Shown: positions 10,789-21,754 of the stretch, piece by piece
How the letters are laid out: the number at the start of each line of letters is the position of its first letter
Numbering within the stretch: the stretch's first letter is position 1
Assembly (NCBI GenBank): GCA_023052935.1
Contig: CM041294.1
Span: forward strand, 38,339,236 to 38,403,235
Source of the DNA: Piezodorus guildinii
Taxonomy: Eukaryota; Arthropoda; Insecta; Hemiptera; Pentatomidae
DNA: 64,000 bases
Reading direction: 5' to 3'
Notes under the pieces: generated by a model
The model's input: only the letters and a program-made list of their open reading frames with translations
Told to the model about the DNA's origin: nothing
Database searches by the model: none
Program-made: the position numbers and the translations under genes

Positions 10789-11630
10789 GGTGAACGAAGC
10801 CAAATGCAAACACGTAACCTTCACTCTTCGACGAAACTCCAGTCCGCCAGTTTACTTCAATTCCATTCCAATTCCTCCTTCAGATACAGTCCGGTATCTT
10901 GGCTTACTATTAGACAAAAGATTGACTTGGAACCCACATACAAGACTTAAAAGACAAGAACTCAACCGACGATTCGGACAGTTATACCGACTACTCAACA
11001 GAAAATCTGAACTTACAGTTGACAACAAATTATTAATCTACAGGACAATACTGAAGCCCATCTGGACCTACGGACTTGAACTTTGGGAGACAGCTAAACG
11101 TACTAACATCAAACGCATTCAATCCTTTCAATCCAAAGTCCTCCGTACAATAGTAAATGCTCCTTATTATGTCTCCAACTATACCTTGCACCACGACCTT
11201 AATGTTCCTTTTATTTCAGACCTGATTCCATCCAAATTTTCCAAATTCCACCAGAATCTCATTCATCATCCTAATCCTCTAGCTCAATCCCTATCCAGCC
11301 CCACCCATCCATACAACCCACCTAGAAGGTTGAAACGGCAGTGGCCTCGTGATCTCTTATAACATGTATATTGGAGTTCTAGCATTGGCTAGATTCTCCA
11401 CTCACGTGCTGTATGCTTGTGAATTGTATATAGGTATGAATGACTATTGTATATATTTTTATTGATTTTATTTTGTATATATGTATATTTTATTATTATT
11501 ATTATATAAATTTATAGTTTTGTATATATCGTGTGAATGTAGTATGAATGTTGTACGTTATCACTATTAAAAATGTCCTGAATTGGACAGATTGTAATAT
11601 TGCTCAATAAATAAAATAAAAAAAAAAAAA
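10789..11630 (+). mobile_element. Jockey-1 LINE, 5'-truncated, short 3'UTR type
   Basis: Flanked by an 11-bp target duplication ACTTCTTATCA (10778-10788 and 11631-11641). The insert holds the last 190 codons of ORF2 and a short 3'UTR, ending in CTCAATAAATAAAATA and poly(A). The 3'UTR lacks the GC-rich cassette of the 8696 copy, which defines a second subtype. It is nested in an E element. Confidence 0.93.
10790..11362 (+). pseudogene. Jockey-1 RT C-terminal domain
   Basis: An open frame of 190 codons contains HVTFTLRR, VRYLGLLLDKRLTW, NPHTRLKR, KPIWTYGLELW, IQSFQSKVLR and the terminal PPRRLKRQWPRDLL. It is homologous to the final 190 residues of the 8696-10016 frame and largely identical. 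The catalytic YADD/FADD region is not included because of 5' truncation, so it has no polymerase function. Confidence 0.9.
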
Positions 11631-12454
11631 ACTTCTTATCAATTTAAGAATTTTCAAACATATTTAGAAACGAAATGAATTAAAGAATTATTTACAAAGG
11701 ATTTTAATAGAAATATGTGTTTCATTAAATAATCTATTATATTATTATCTATAACAATCAGTTTGTTTATCGCCTTATCATCATCTTCGTTAACTTTTAC
11801 TATAGTGTGTATAATACAATATTTTTTCCAAAATCTATAGCATTCCAACGGTATATTATACATATATATTACTCTTCTTAAGTACAAAGACAAAAAATCG
11901 CATTAAATAAACCTTTTTGCAACTTTCTCCTTTAGTTGGATATCGAATTCGTTCAACTTGTATATTTACCTGATTTTTAGCAATAATATGGTCAATTAAA
12001 TAAAAACTTTAAGATTGCAGGTACTTTAGAGGAAGAAATTTAAAAATATCGGTATTAATGATCTGTCAGAGTATTTCAATCAGAATAAAACGTACATGAT
12101 ATTAAATCCCGTCCAATTTTACATTCATATAGCGAGATCGTTTTTTAGGAAGTCGTAAATAGTTGCAAAATGCATGGAATAAAGTGGCTCTTCTGGTCAG
12201 TTTATTTTGATGAAGAAGTTGCTGTAATATCTCGGGCGTATATTTGTATTAAATATAAAATTTCAGTTTCATAGGACTTTTCGTTTTCGCGCAGGACTTA
12301 CCACACACACACACACACACAGACCGTTTTGCGAGACTTGGTCATTTGGACTCAGGAGACCCTAAAACGTGTATTTCCGTTGAAAAATAGACTTCAAAAA
12401 TTTTCACTATCGTAATACTTTCCATTACTATATATAGATAAGTAAAAGTAATAC

Positions 12455-13540
12455 ATAATTTCATATTTTAATGATGTTGTTCTCCAAGGAATTTAATGCG
12501 TTTTTTCCCCTTTGAATTTGTATTCTTTTGAACTTCACAATAAAAAATTGTATATACAAGGTTTTATATCTATATCTTTTATATAAATAATTACATCCTT
12601 GTTGCCGAGTTTTGTTGTGACGACCTTCGACGAAGTTCTTGCCAATCGTTCATTTTTTTTTTTTCTTTTTTTTTATTTTACAATCATTTAAATTTACTGT
12701 TGTGGTCGTGGCATACAAAGAGATAGTAATTGAAGTTGACAATAATAGGGCTCTGATATATCATTGGACAAGTTCTTTCCCAAACGGTATATCTTCTTAA
12801 TATATGAGTGTGCTAAAAATGTAAGAATATAGAAAAATGAAAAAAACAGATCTAAAATCAAGTTAAAGTTCATGAAAATGAAGTGCTCTTGGAATAAATC
12901 ATTCGTTTATTTTGAAAGCGGTCCATATTGCACATACTGGGAACCTCCCCATCCACCACAGGATTATTTCTCGGTAGGGGTGGGACCGATATTTCCGGAA
13001 GGGAAGGGCGATTCCTGGAAACCATTCAGCTCGCTGGAATCATTATTGATTGAGTTGTTAGAGGATCAATTTAGTTTGCTTGATTATATATTTTTTTCAG
13101 ATTTGTTAGTTTTAAAATCTGTATTAATATTTATTCCTGATATAAACAATTCTTTGTAAAATAAGCCTCAATGTCCATTTAAATGAATAAAAGAAAAGAG
13201 AAAAAATGTAATGCCTGTTTAATTATCATTACTCATTTTTTTAGGTCACAGAACGTTCTGCTCGACAGCTTTCACGATCGGTTTTACGGCTCCCGCAAAC
13301 CGAATGAAAGACTGAACCATCCAAAAGCTATTTATAACTGTGCTCAAATTAATATTTTCTTTTGTAGTCATTTATAACTGAGAGGGGGAAAGCGAGAATT
13401 AAAATCTCGTCTTCCGTCTCTCCAACTTGCAAGAAGAACTAAAACCGACTTGAATCTAAATCAAGTCTGTTCTTAACGACGCTGTCTGGATCACTATCTT
13501 GATGATTACTTACAACAATCATTTAAGTTAATTTTGTTTT
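12455..13540. other. No gene recognised
   Basis: AT-rich. A 95-codon open stretch at 12872-13159 has no recognisable domain and I do not support it as a gene. A palindrome CAGAACGTTCTG occurs near 13252. Confidence 0.5.
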
Positions 13541-13799
13541 CTATTCATTTAGCGTTACTTTATGCTACTGAGGCTAATCGGACGATGCTGCTGTAGGAGT
13601 CCTAAATTTTGCCTACTCAGGTTTATTAGGATAGGGGTCTTTAAAGAGTACCTGACACCTTTTAACGTCCCCTCCAAAGGACGCCATAACTACGGTTTTT
13701 TACTCCCATTACAAAATCCTAGGGCCACCTTCAGGGTTGAAACCAGGACCTTGAGCATAGGAAGCTGTTATGCTATCCACTAAGCTACAGGTAACCCCA
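13541..13799 (-). repeat. SINE-B (tRNA-derived), minus
   Basis: Read on the minus strand, the head holds a tRNA-like A box (TAGCTTAGTGGATAGC) and a B-box-like GGTTTCAACCC. The conserved SINE-B body follows: ATTTTGTAATGGGAGTAAAA, GGACGTTAAAAG, AGGACTCC, ATCGTCCGATTAGCCTCAGT and an AAATGAATA tail. Confidence 0.85.
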
Positions 13800-13930
13800 T
13801 AGGTATGAGTGATTTTAGACTTTGTGCATATTTTATTAATTCCGTATTGCATTATTATATTAATATTTTATTGCTGTGTAAATATTTTATTTGATCACTA
13901 TTATTTATGTCCGAATTAGGAAAAAAAAAA

Positions 13931-14806
13931 TCTGGTGCGGGCAACACACGACTTTCACTTACCTCCATTTTTAAAATCAATGAAAGAATTTTCAAATACG
14001 GTTAGAGATAAAAATATGTGAAATTATTAAGGAATTAATCAAATTGAATTTATATAGAAACATGTGTTTTATTAAAAAATCTATTATATTATTATCTTAA
14101 ATAAACAGTTAGTTTTATCTTCTTTTCATCACTCTCCATTAACTTCTAAAAGCTTGTGTATGAGATGATATTTTTTCTAAAATCTTTAGCTTTCCAATGG
14201 TATATCATAGAAGTATATTACAGCTCTTATGTTCAACAACGAAAAATTGCATTAATAAAATATTTTCTCTCTTTTCTCCTTTAGTTGGGTATCGAATTTA
14301 TTCAATTTATTTATTTACCTGTTTTTCATCAGGTTAACAAGATAATCTAGTTATTATTATTGAATCTACAAAATTAAAGGTACTTTAGAGGAAGAACAAT
14401 TTAAAATATCGGCATTTAAGCCCTGTCAGACCATTTTTATCCAAATAAAACCCCCATTAAATTTTACATCGATACAGCGAGTTTAATCAAAATCGTCGGA
14501 ACCGTTTTCGAGAAAATCGAAAAAAGGTGCAAAATGCATGGTATAAAGTACCTCTTCTGGTAAGCTCATTTTGATGAAAAAAGTTTTGTCACGTCTCGGG
14601 CGTATAGTTGTCTTAAATATGAAATTTCAGCTTCACAGGACTTACCGTTTCCGCCCGGGAGTTACCACACACACAAACAGACCTTTTTGGGGGACTTGGT
14701 TATTTGGACTCAGGGGATCCTAAAAAGTGTATTTACGTTGAAAACTGGAATTCGAAAATTTTCACGATCGCAATACTTCCCCTTACTATATATAGTAAGT
14801 GAAAGT
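13931..14806 (+). repeat. E element, near full length
   Basis: An uninterrupted copy of about 876 bp. It starts TCTGGTGCGGGCAACACACG, then ACTTTCACTTAC, and ends CTATATATA followed by GTAAGTGAAAGT, so the 12-bp ends are inverted copies of each other. It contains a (CA)n run near 14665 and CGATCGCAATACTT near the right end. No open frame of useful length, so it is non-autonomous. Its outer left 20 bases have no counterpart at the right end. Confidence 0.8.
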
Positions 14807-14809
14807 AAA

Positions 14810-15108
14810 AAACACGTAAATCTTGTAAGTTGTCTTTGTAATACATAATGATAGGGATAAATTAAATAATCAGATTACTTATTATTATTTTATTGCCTTC
14901 CTCTCGTGTTCGGACCCGGAAGAGCACGGGGGAGGGTAGAGGAAGCGAGGAGCTGACTAACCCACATATCGATCCACGACCTATTTGATTGCGGGCCCTC
15001 TTCCGCAACCTGCATCAGCTGACTGCGACATCTATGTACATTTCTGCGTCTTGGCTTACAGCTACAACTACTGAAACGCTTCTAATAACTACCACACTCT
15101 TTATTGAA
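14810..15108. other. Unique spacer between inverted E copies
   Basis: About 300 bp with raised GC at 14890-15060, holding a palindromic ATCGAT and CAGCTGACT repeats. No gene seen. Confidence 0.4.
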
Positions 15109-15199
15109 CTACTTATATGAAATATAAGGTGAGAGTTTTGCGAGCGTGAAAATTTTCGAAATCCACTTTTGAACGGAAATACATGTTGATGTCCATTGA

Positions 15200-15380
15200 T
15201 TGTTTGTTTGTTTATTTATTTAACGTCACTTTATGGTACTGTGGCTAATCGGACGATGATACAGTGGGAGTCCTAAATTTTGCCTTTCCAGGTTTTTTTA
15301 GGATAGGCAACCTTAAGGAGTACCTGACATCGCACAGATTCTGGCCCAACATTTAACGCTCCTCCCTCCCCCCAAGAAAA
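15200..15380 (-). repeat. SINE-B, partial, minus
   Basis: Tail-side 170 bp of SINE-B (AACGTCACTTTATG, GGCTAATCGGACGATG, AGTACCTGACATCGCACAG). The tRNA-like head is missing and is replaced by a C- and A-rich stretch. Confidence 0.75.
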
Positions 15381-15451
15381 AAAAAACGAAATGAACCATT
15401 TTTTTTTCATGAATAGAATCCTTCAAGGCTAATACATATTGCTTACGCTTA

Positions 15452-15738
15452 TGTTTATTTATTTTTTTATTTAACGTCACTTTTTGCTACTTTGACTAAT
15501 CGGAAGATGATACAGTGGGAATCCTAAATTTTGCCTTTCAAGGTTTTATTAGGATAGGCATCTTTAACGAGTACCTGACATCGCACAGGCTCGGGGCCAC
15601 CATTTAACGTCCCTCCTAAGGACGGCATAAGTAAGGATTTTTTACTCCCATGACTCCCGAGACCCACCCGTGGGTTTGAACCCGTGATCTTTGGAATAGG
15701 AGGCTGTTATGCGAGCCACCCTGCTACAGGTGATCCAA
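15452..15738 (-). repeat. SINE-B, full length, minus
   Basis: Complete copy including head-side GGGTTTGAACCCGTG (a B box on the minus strand) and the end near GCTACAGGTGATCC. Same orientation as the partial copy 70 bp to the left. Confidence 0.85.
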
Positions 15739-16219
15739 AGATCCATTGACAAAAGTCAGTCTAGCTCGAAAACGATAAGTCGTATACAGTTGAAATTTCA
15801 TATTTTACGAGTGTATATGCCTGAGATTTTATATTACCTTTTTTAATAAAATAGGCAAACCAGTAGAGCCACTTTATCCCATGCATTGTCCATCTTTTTA
15901 CGATTTTCTCATAAAGGTTTTTTTTACGGTTTTGATTAAACTCGTTATATTCTTGTAAAATTTAATAGACTTTAATATTACGTAGGTTTCATTCTTATCG
16001 ATATAGTCTGCCAGGGCACAAATGCCCATTTTTTTGTATTTTCTTCTTCTAAAATTGTTTCTATCATCTACTTAGCATTGATAAAAAACTGCTAAATATA
16101 CAAGTTGATTATTTAATGAAACTCATTGTAATTACTTTTTTCATTTCTAACTTTATTTTTAAAAAATCTTAAATTGATTTTAACAACGAAGGTAAGTGAA
16201 AGTTGTGTGTTGCGCATTT

Positions 16220-16860
16220 TTTTTTTTTTTTTTTTGTAAGAATTCGTAAGGCATAAACCCATTATTTGATGTAAATATTACACTATTACAAGAAAAAGAG
16301 TGATTTCGTTATTAAATCAGTGAGAATGTCACACTAGTGAGTAAGGTAAGTTGGCAAACGCTTAACTTCGGAGATAATTATTTCCAACAAACTTCTCGAA
16401 CAGACCCAACTTATCCAGCCCATTCTTTAATTAAGGCATTATTTACCCCTTGAGATGGAAGTTATTTATTTTTTTTTAAATCTTTTCATTTTCCCGAGCT
16501 TCTTCGAAGACTGTAACCCTAGGAGAGCACTTTGCTGATTAACTTATCCGACCACTTTCACAATCCTTATAACGTTATCTCTTTCTCGCTTTCGTTCCGA
16601 CGTATCGTTTCGTTTGAGATTGAATTTCTTGTCGAAATATGTCTTTTAATAATCTTTGAACTGCTTATCCCTTTCGAATTGTGCTTTGTGTATTTCGTTA
16701 GGTAGTCAGAATGACTTATGTGGTTCGAAATATTGGCAATAAATTATTAATTAAATACTGATATATCTATACATTATTATATGTATATATATATATATAT
16801 CCTTAGCATTTACAAGTCAATGTAATTTTAAAGAAATTATTACTTACAAATCATTTAAGT
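16220..16860. other. No gene recognised
   Basis: AT-rich. A TATATA run near 16785-16800. No coding match. Confidence 0.5.
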
Positions 16861-16864
16861 TGAT

Positions 16865-17148
16865 TTTTTTTTTTTTACTTAACGTCACTTTATGCAAGTG
16901 AGGCTAATCGGACATGTTACAGTAGGAGTTTTAAATTTTGCCTATTCAGGTTTAATTAGGATAGGGATCTTTAACGAGTACCTGGCATCGCTTAGGTTCG
17001 GGACCACCTTTTTACGTACCTCCGAAATCAGCTATAATGAGGATTTTTTTTATTCCTATTAAAAAATGTTAGTGAAACCTACAGTTTTGAGGCCGCAACC
17101 TTGGGCATAGAAGGCTGTTATGCTAGCCACTACACCAGAGATGACCCA
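16865..17148 (-). repeat. SINE-B, minus, diverged
   Basis: Matches the family throughout (TTTAACTT..AACGTCAC, GGCTAATCGGAC, TAACGAGTACCTGGCATCGC, head side GCTGTTATGCTAGCCACT). Imperfect AGTTGATTTT / TGTTAATTTT flanks suggest a target duplication. Confidence 0.8.
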
Positions 17149-17344
17149 TGTTAATTTTGTTTTTTAATATTTAAATACATTCTACAACGTAATATATTTA
17201 ATGTTTTTTTGCACCTTTGACCTATAATATTGCACTTCTCTTATTTATGGAAAGTTGAATGGGGTTTTCTGTCTAATTCTTTCATAGTTTATATTTAAAA
17301 ACATTTTTTTTCTACTGTTAATGACTAGATATGGTATATTATTT

Positions 17345-17346
<2 letters not shown>

Positions 17347-17393
<47 letters not shown>

Positions 17394-17405
17394 ATATATA
17401 TATAA
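17347..17405. repeat. (TA)n microsatellite
   Basis: About 25 TA units, slightly broken at the right end. Confidence 0.95.
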
Positions 17406-17439
17406 TGAAATATGCTTTAGAGAAATAAATATTGAAAAG

Positions 17440-17752
17440 TCAGACTTTTTCAAAATGTCGTTTGGTTAGGCGATAGTGTAAAAAGTTAAATTTTAAATCG
17501 TAAGCTGTTTTTAAGAATATCGTAAAAATACAAAATTCAGTAGTCTCATTTAAGTGAATATTTTGGAAAAAAGTGGTTGTTAAATTTTAAGCCACAGCTT
17601 TTCTTAAATATAAATTTTAAATTCGTACGACTTTATCTTTTTCATTAAAGTATTTTTGTGAAATCAATTGATTACTTGTACAGGGCTGTGTGGCAAAACT
17701 GTTTATTATATTAAACCTTGTATTTCCTTTGAAAACATATAATTTCTTATTT
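17440..17752 (+). repeat. E element, diverged internal part
   Basis: Weak but ordered matches to E: AATCGTAA, ATCGTAAAAA, CTTAAATATAAATTT, TTCGTACGACTTT, and TTGTATTTCCTTTGAAAAC near the right side. Both ends are lost. Confidence 0.4.
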
Positions 17753-17753
<1 letters not shown>

Positions 17754-17783
<30 letters not shown>

Positions 17784-17811
17784 ATATATATAATATAATA
17801 ATATATATATT
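17754..17811. repeat. TA-rich microsatellite
   Basis: TA repeat with interspersed AA steps. Confidence 0.9.
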
Positions 17812-17814
17812 TCA

Positions 17815-18740
17815 TTAACAATTTAAAAAAAAAGGGAATGTTATATTGACCATATAATGTATGTATATGCTAATGATCCTCAGTGGGAAGATGCATTTAA
17901 ACAATAAATAAATAAAATATTCTCGATTGCAAAACTTTCATTTCTCAAATATTTATACATATATTTCATGCACAGTAAGATTAATAAAGCTAGTTACCGC
18001 TTTATCTCAATTCTTTTCGCGCCATTTCTCAGGTGAAAAACAAAAAACAAACCTTTGTTGTGTACTTTTCGAATTGCTTCAAGAAAAAAGATAATGGTTC
18101 TTGGTGGTAGGTAAAGTATTGATATTACTGCTGCCCTTCTTAATGGAATAATAACTGTTTAATTGTTACGATTTCTTTCTTTTTTTCCCCCCATCAGAAT
18201 TGCTTCGCTTCGGTTACAGTAAAAACTGGATCTGTTCTGCTCCATTCGTTACTAATTGTAGTCGCGATCAGCGAAACAAAGTAGCTGGAATTCGATTCGT
18301 ACTATAGAGGTGAAAAAAAATTAGTTGTCTGTTAAGAATGATTTATTTATCTTTTTAGAATATTTTTTTATGGCGAATGTACTACGCATCGCGTACTAAA
18401 ACTAATGTATCTACAATACCATTGACCCGAGTAATGCTGTTGACTCTCCATAAATTGAATTTTTTAACTAATATCAATAAATCTTGTTATTTGTATCACG
18501 AATCCTTAACTGTTCTCAAGGGGTGCGAAGAGGAGAAATGCTTATTCAAAAAATAAGAGACGATTACTCGAAACAATTAATCAGAGTTTGTTGTGACTAT
18601 TTCATAGGATTTTTGAATACTGAACATTCACGTCATATTTACTGAAAAATAACAGACATTTTCTGAGGTAGCTTGTATATTGTATATGTACTATAATCGC
18701 GAACTTGACAGTATAATTTTTTTTTTTTATTCCGTGATGA
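17815..18740. other. No gene recognised
   Basis: Mostly unique AT-rich DNA. A somewhat GC-richer patch at 18195-18305 has no clear frame. Confidence 0.5.
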
Positions 18741-18744
18741 AACC

Positions 18745-18820
18745 ATTATGGAGCACACCCACTCTTAAAAAGTAGGTTTCCCAAAAAATTGGGAGAAGCT
18801 CAGTCTTCTTCCTTTACGGC
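18745..18820 (+). repeat. SINE-D-like fragment
   Basis: TTTCCCAAAAAATTGGGAGAA followed by CTCAG resembles the SINE-D body, which has TACCCAAAAAATTGGGGGAAA then GGCTGAG. Short and diverged. Confidence 0.35.
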
Positions 18821-19359
18821 CGTCGCCCATGAAACAATACGTAACTCTGTTTGAACATAACAGGTGTTCCTATTTATTTTCTTTAATATTTTTTGTTCTT
18901 TCTTGATTTTGTATAAGTTCATTGAGAAATATATGTTGAATTTTGAATTGAAAAGGTGCTTACTAGGTTTGAGTATTAATACAAAATAAATCATTAAGAT
19001 AATCAATAATAATATATTCATTACTGCTGGATGGAATACCTTCATGTTCTATAAATGTACATTTATGTTCTTAAATCTTGAAATTGGAGAGCTAACAATG
19101 GGTAGTTAGTTTATATTGTATTTGAATATATTGAATCACTACAGTTGTAAATGCCCTTAAATAGCTTAATATATAAAGTTAATAATATATATATATATAT
19201 AATATATAAAATGAATCCCATATTTCCTTAGTGATACCATATTAGCACGCGTAAACAGCTTGACCGATTTTTCTAATTATTTTTTTGTTGTGTTGATAAT
19301 AGTCAGGAGAAGGATCTTAAGAGACAAGTTAGTTTGATCATTAGTAATAATAGTCTCTT

Positions 19360-19401
19360 TATCTATCTATTATCTATCTATTCTATATAATTATATAATA
19401 T

Positions 19402-19447
<46 letters not shown>

Positions 19448-19448
19448 A

Positions 19449-19489
<41 letters not shown>

Positions 19490-19615
19490 TCCCTTTTTCC
19501 TTGGTGATCGCATACGCGTTAATGGCTTGACCATTTCACTAATTCTTTATTTGTTTTGTTTATACAGTCAGGAAGAGGAATTTAGGAAAGATAAAAGTAA
19601 ATTTGGTCGTTCGTT

Positions 19616-19651
<36 letters not shown>

Positions 19652-19704
19652 CCAATTTTCGAAGGTAATAATAGTCTCTCTATCTCTCTATCTATCTTCT
19701 CATC

Positions 19705-19772
<68 letters not shown>
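19360..19772. repeat. Microsatellite cluster: (TA)n, poly(T), (CT)n
   Basis: (TA)n at 19400-19487, a T run of more than 30 at 19619-19651, (CT)n at 19706-19720 and (TA)n at 19721-19770. TTCCTTGGTGAT..CATA-type words recur at about 19225 and 19498, just right of two (TA)n blocks, so the unit may be duplicated (19185-19330 versus 19440-19600). Confidence 0.85.
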
Positions 19773-19774
19773 GT

Positions 19775-20300
19775 AAAAAAAATAAATTGAAATGGATTAA
19801 GTTAGCTTTGTAGCTAAGTTAATTACCAACAAGCAGCGAGTGTATTGAAAAAAAAGTTGAAGAGTGACAGTATAGAGCCATAAAAATATTTTTTTTAGAG
19901 TTACGTGGTGGTAGAAATAATTTTCCGTGCATTAAGTATTCTTTATTTTATTATTTATTTATGTTATCTACCAGGTTCCATATAGCCAACGCTGGAGAGT
20001 GATATTCATAGTTCAGACAGACTTCGTCTTGCTATGTTTGCTCTATTACTCGAAGTGATGTCTTGAGACCTTGAAGTTCGATTTAATGGGAGTTAGCGGT
20101 TTATGCGCTATTTAAATTCTTGTATTTGACCTGACATACTTTCAGTAATGACAAACAGTTCACTTTTTATAGAATTCACTTTCATTTCAAATCAGCTTCA
20201 ATATGAAAGAGTTACGTTAATAACTTAGATTATATAGTAATAATATTCAATTATCGGTGATTTGAACTCGTTATTATCCCAAAATACAATGATATGTTAT
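19775..20300. other. No gene recognised
   Basis: AT-rich, no match. Confidence 0.5.
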
Positions 20301-20301
20301 A

Positions 20302-20448
20302 TTAGGGTTACTCACTACGTTTGCTATGCATGCTATTTGTGTTATTTTGCTAAACCCGTCGAGTTTCTACAGTTATTCAGTATAAAATTGATGGGTTTAG
20401 CACAATAGCACAAATAGCATGCTATAGCAAACTAGTGAGTACCCCTAT
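20302..20448. mobile_element. Foldback / MITE-like hairpin element
   Basis: Two inverted arms of about 55 bp enclose a loop of about 35 bp. The left arm (about 20302-20357) reads TAGGGTTACTCACTA then TTTGCTAT, CATGCTATTTGTG and GCTAAACCC. The right arm (about 20393-20448) is its near-perfect reverse complement with about five differences. There is no open frame. Such compact stem-loops are typical of MITEs; the superfamily is not determined and no clear target duplication was found. Confidence 0.75.
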
Positions 20449-20529
20449 TGTTGAATTATTCCATGTATGCGTGCTGATTAATTAAAATAGTTGATCAAAA
20501 TATAAGAAAACTACTTCTACTAAAGAATT

Positions 20530-21625
20530 CAAGCAACGGTGTTCTCTATCTCCACTGCTGTTCAATCTCTATGTTGATAAGGTTCTAAAAGTATGGAAGA
20601 AGAAATTCATGTGGAGGGGAATAATGATAGGCAATAAATGCTTTTATATCCTTCAATTTTCCGACGGCTAGGTAATAATGGAGACCATGATGATGAAGAG
20701 GCCAACTACATGCTAAGGAAGCTCCTGGAGAAGTATAGAGCATGGGGCTGGACGTGAATAAAGAAAAACATGTATATGGCAATTAATGGTAATATAAGGT
20801 TATCTCTAGAAAATTGGGAATTAAAAAAGGTAAATGAGATTAAATGTAAATGGGTAAATAGATGCATAGCTGAGGATTGCAGCTCTTCCAAGGACGGCAT
20901 GGAAAAAAATAGGACAGGAAGCCTGTAATTAGAACATTACATTCTGTATTATGGGACAAACAGGTGAGTCCCTAAACCAAAAAAGGCTATACCATTCATT
21001 TTTGGGGTGCATCACGCTATATTCAGTAAAACGTGGGTGATTTTTTTTTTTTTCCCAACTCTATCTCGCCTTTGAAGGCTATACGAGTGTTTCTCGGACC
21101 AGGGGGTGAGGGCGGGGGTATTAATGCCGAGTTAAAAGTTCCTAGAGTTGAACTCGTAATTTTTGGTTTCAAGGTATTGGTCATCTTTAAAGCAACGCAC
21201 GCTGACCATCTAGGCCACCCCTCCCCCTCCCACCCCTCCAAAAAAAAGAAACGTGGGTGATTAACAAAAAGGTGGATACAAGGTTACTATAATTTGAAAT
21301 AGACTTTTGGATACGCTCTTGTGCCATTTATAGACTGCAGCATGTTCCCAATAAACCTATTGGGCAGAATATTTAACAAGAAAAAAATTTACTCTAGGGA
21401 ATTGAAATGAAATGGTTTGGAAATTTACAAAAACTGACAGAGGAGAGATGGCCAGAAATGACCTTTTTGTATCAACCTATGGATAGGCAGAAAAAGTGGA
21501 AGACTGAGAAAGAGATGGTTACAGGATTTGGAGGAAGGCATGGCTACTAGAGGTTTTCGAGAGAGAGGCTGGCTGAACCGAAAGATGTAGCATACATATT
21601 TAGGAACGGGAAACAACTAAGTTCT
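20530..21625 (+). pseudogene. Diverged RTE-type RT remnant, split by SINE-C
   Basis: Decayed frames recover LINE RT blocks in order. CSLSPLLFNLYVDKVLK lies at about 20538-20590, a broken ADD-like block at about 20650-20680, and EKYRAWGLDVNKEK-like codons at 20730-20765. Near 21480-21580 there is a basic LRKRWLQDLEEGMATRGF segment with RGWLNRK. Several stops and shifts make it dead. A SINE-C sits inside it (21043-21248). It is more diverged than the four RTE-like copies elsewhere and belongs to a different subfamily. Confidence 0.65.
21043..21248 (-). repeat. SINE-C (tRNA-derived), minus, with target duplication
   Basis: Flanked by a 14-bp duplication AAACGTGGGTGATT (21029-21042 and 21249-21262). 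On the minus strand the head has GGGTGGCCTAGATGGTCAGC (A-box-like) and GAGTTCAACTC (B-box-like). It ends in poly(A), seen as the T run at 21041-21053 on the plus strand. Confidence 0.85.
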
Positions 21626-21754
21626 AAAAAACTAGTCAATAAAATTTAAAAAATGTCTTCTTCTTAAAGAAACACTAGGAAATAGTTTCAAGTGAGAACA
21701 GAGTATTCATTCAAATATTTTGGGATGCATTGTTGGCACAATAAAAATTAGCTT

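Larger units (their letters stand above)
10739..12450 (+). repeat. E element, interrupted by Jockey-1
   Basis: The left end TCTGGTGCG..CAACACACG plus ACTTTCACTTAC lies at about 10738-10771. The body resumes after the Jockey-1 insertion (10789-11630). It continues through the conserved blocks GCAAAATGCATGG, GTGGCTCTTCTGG, TCTCGGGCGTAT, a (CA)n run and GGACTTGGTCATTTGGACTC. The right end reads TACTATATATAG..AAGTAAAAGTA near 12450. Class unknown. Confidence 0.75.
15110..16216 (-). repeat. E element, minus, interrupted by SINE-B copies
   Basis: Inverted relative to the 13931 copy. It begins near GAAATATAAGGTGAGAG and GCGAGCGTGAAAATTTTCG and ends GGTAAGTGAAAG with TGTGTGTTGCGCA at 16190-16216. 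It is split by about 540 bp carrying two SINE-B copies. The octamer TCCATTGA flanks this block at 15192-15199 and 15742-15749. Confidence 0.72.

Noticed and set aside
12872..13159. 95-codon open frame as a host gene
   Set aside because: No domain, no codon bias, no splice or promoter context; length is within chance for this window.
19527..19790. Frame through poly(T), (CT)n and (TA)n
   Set aside because: Low-complexity translation of microsatellites.
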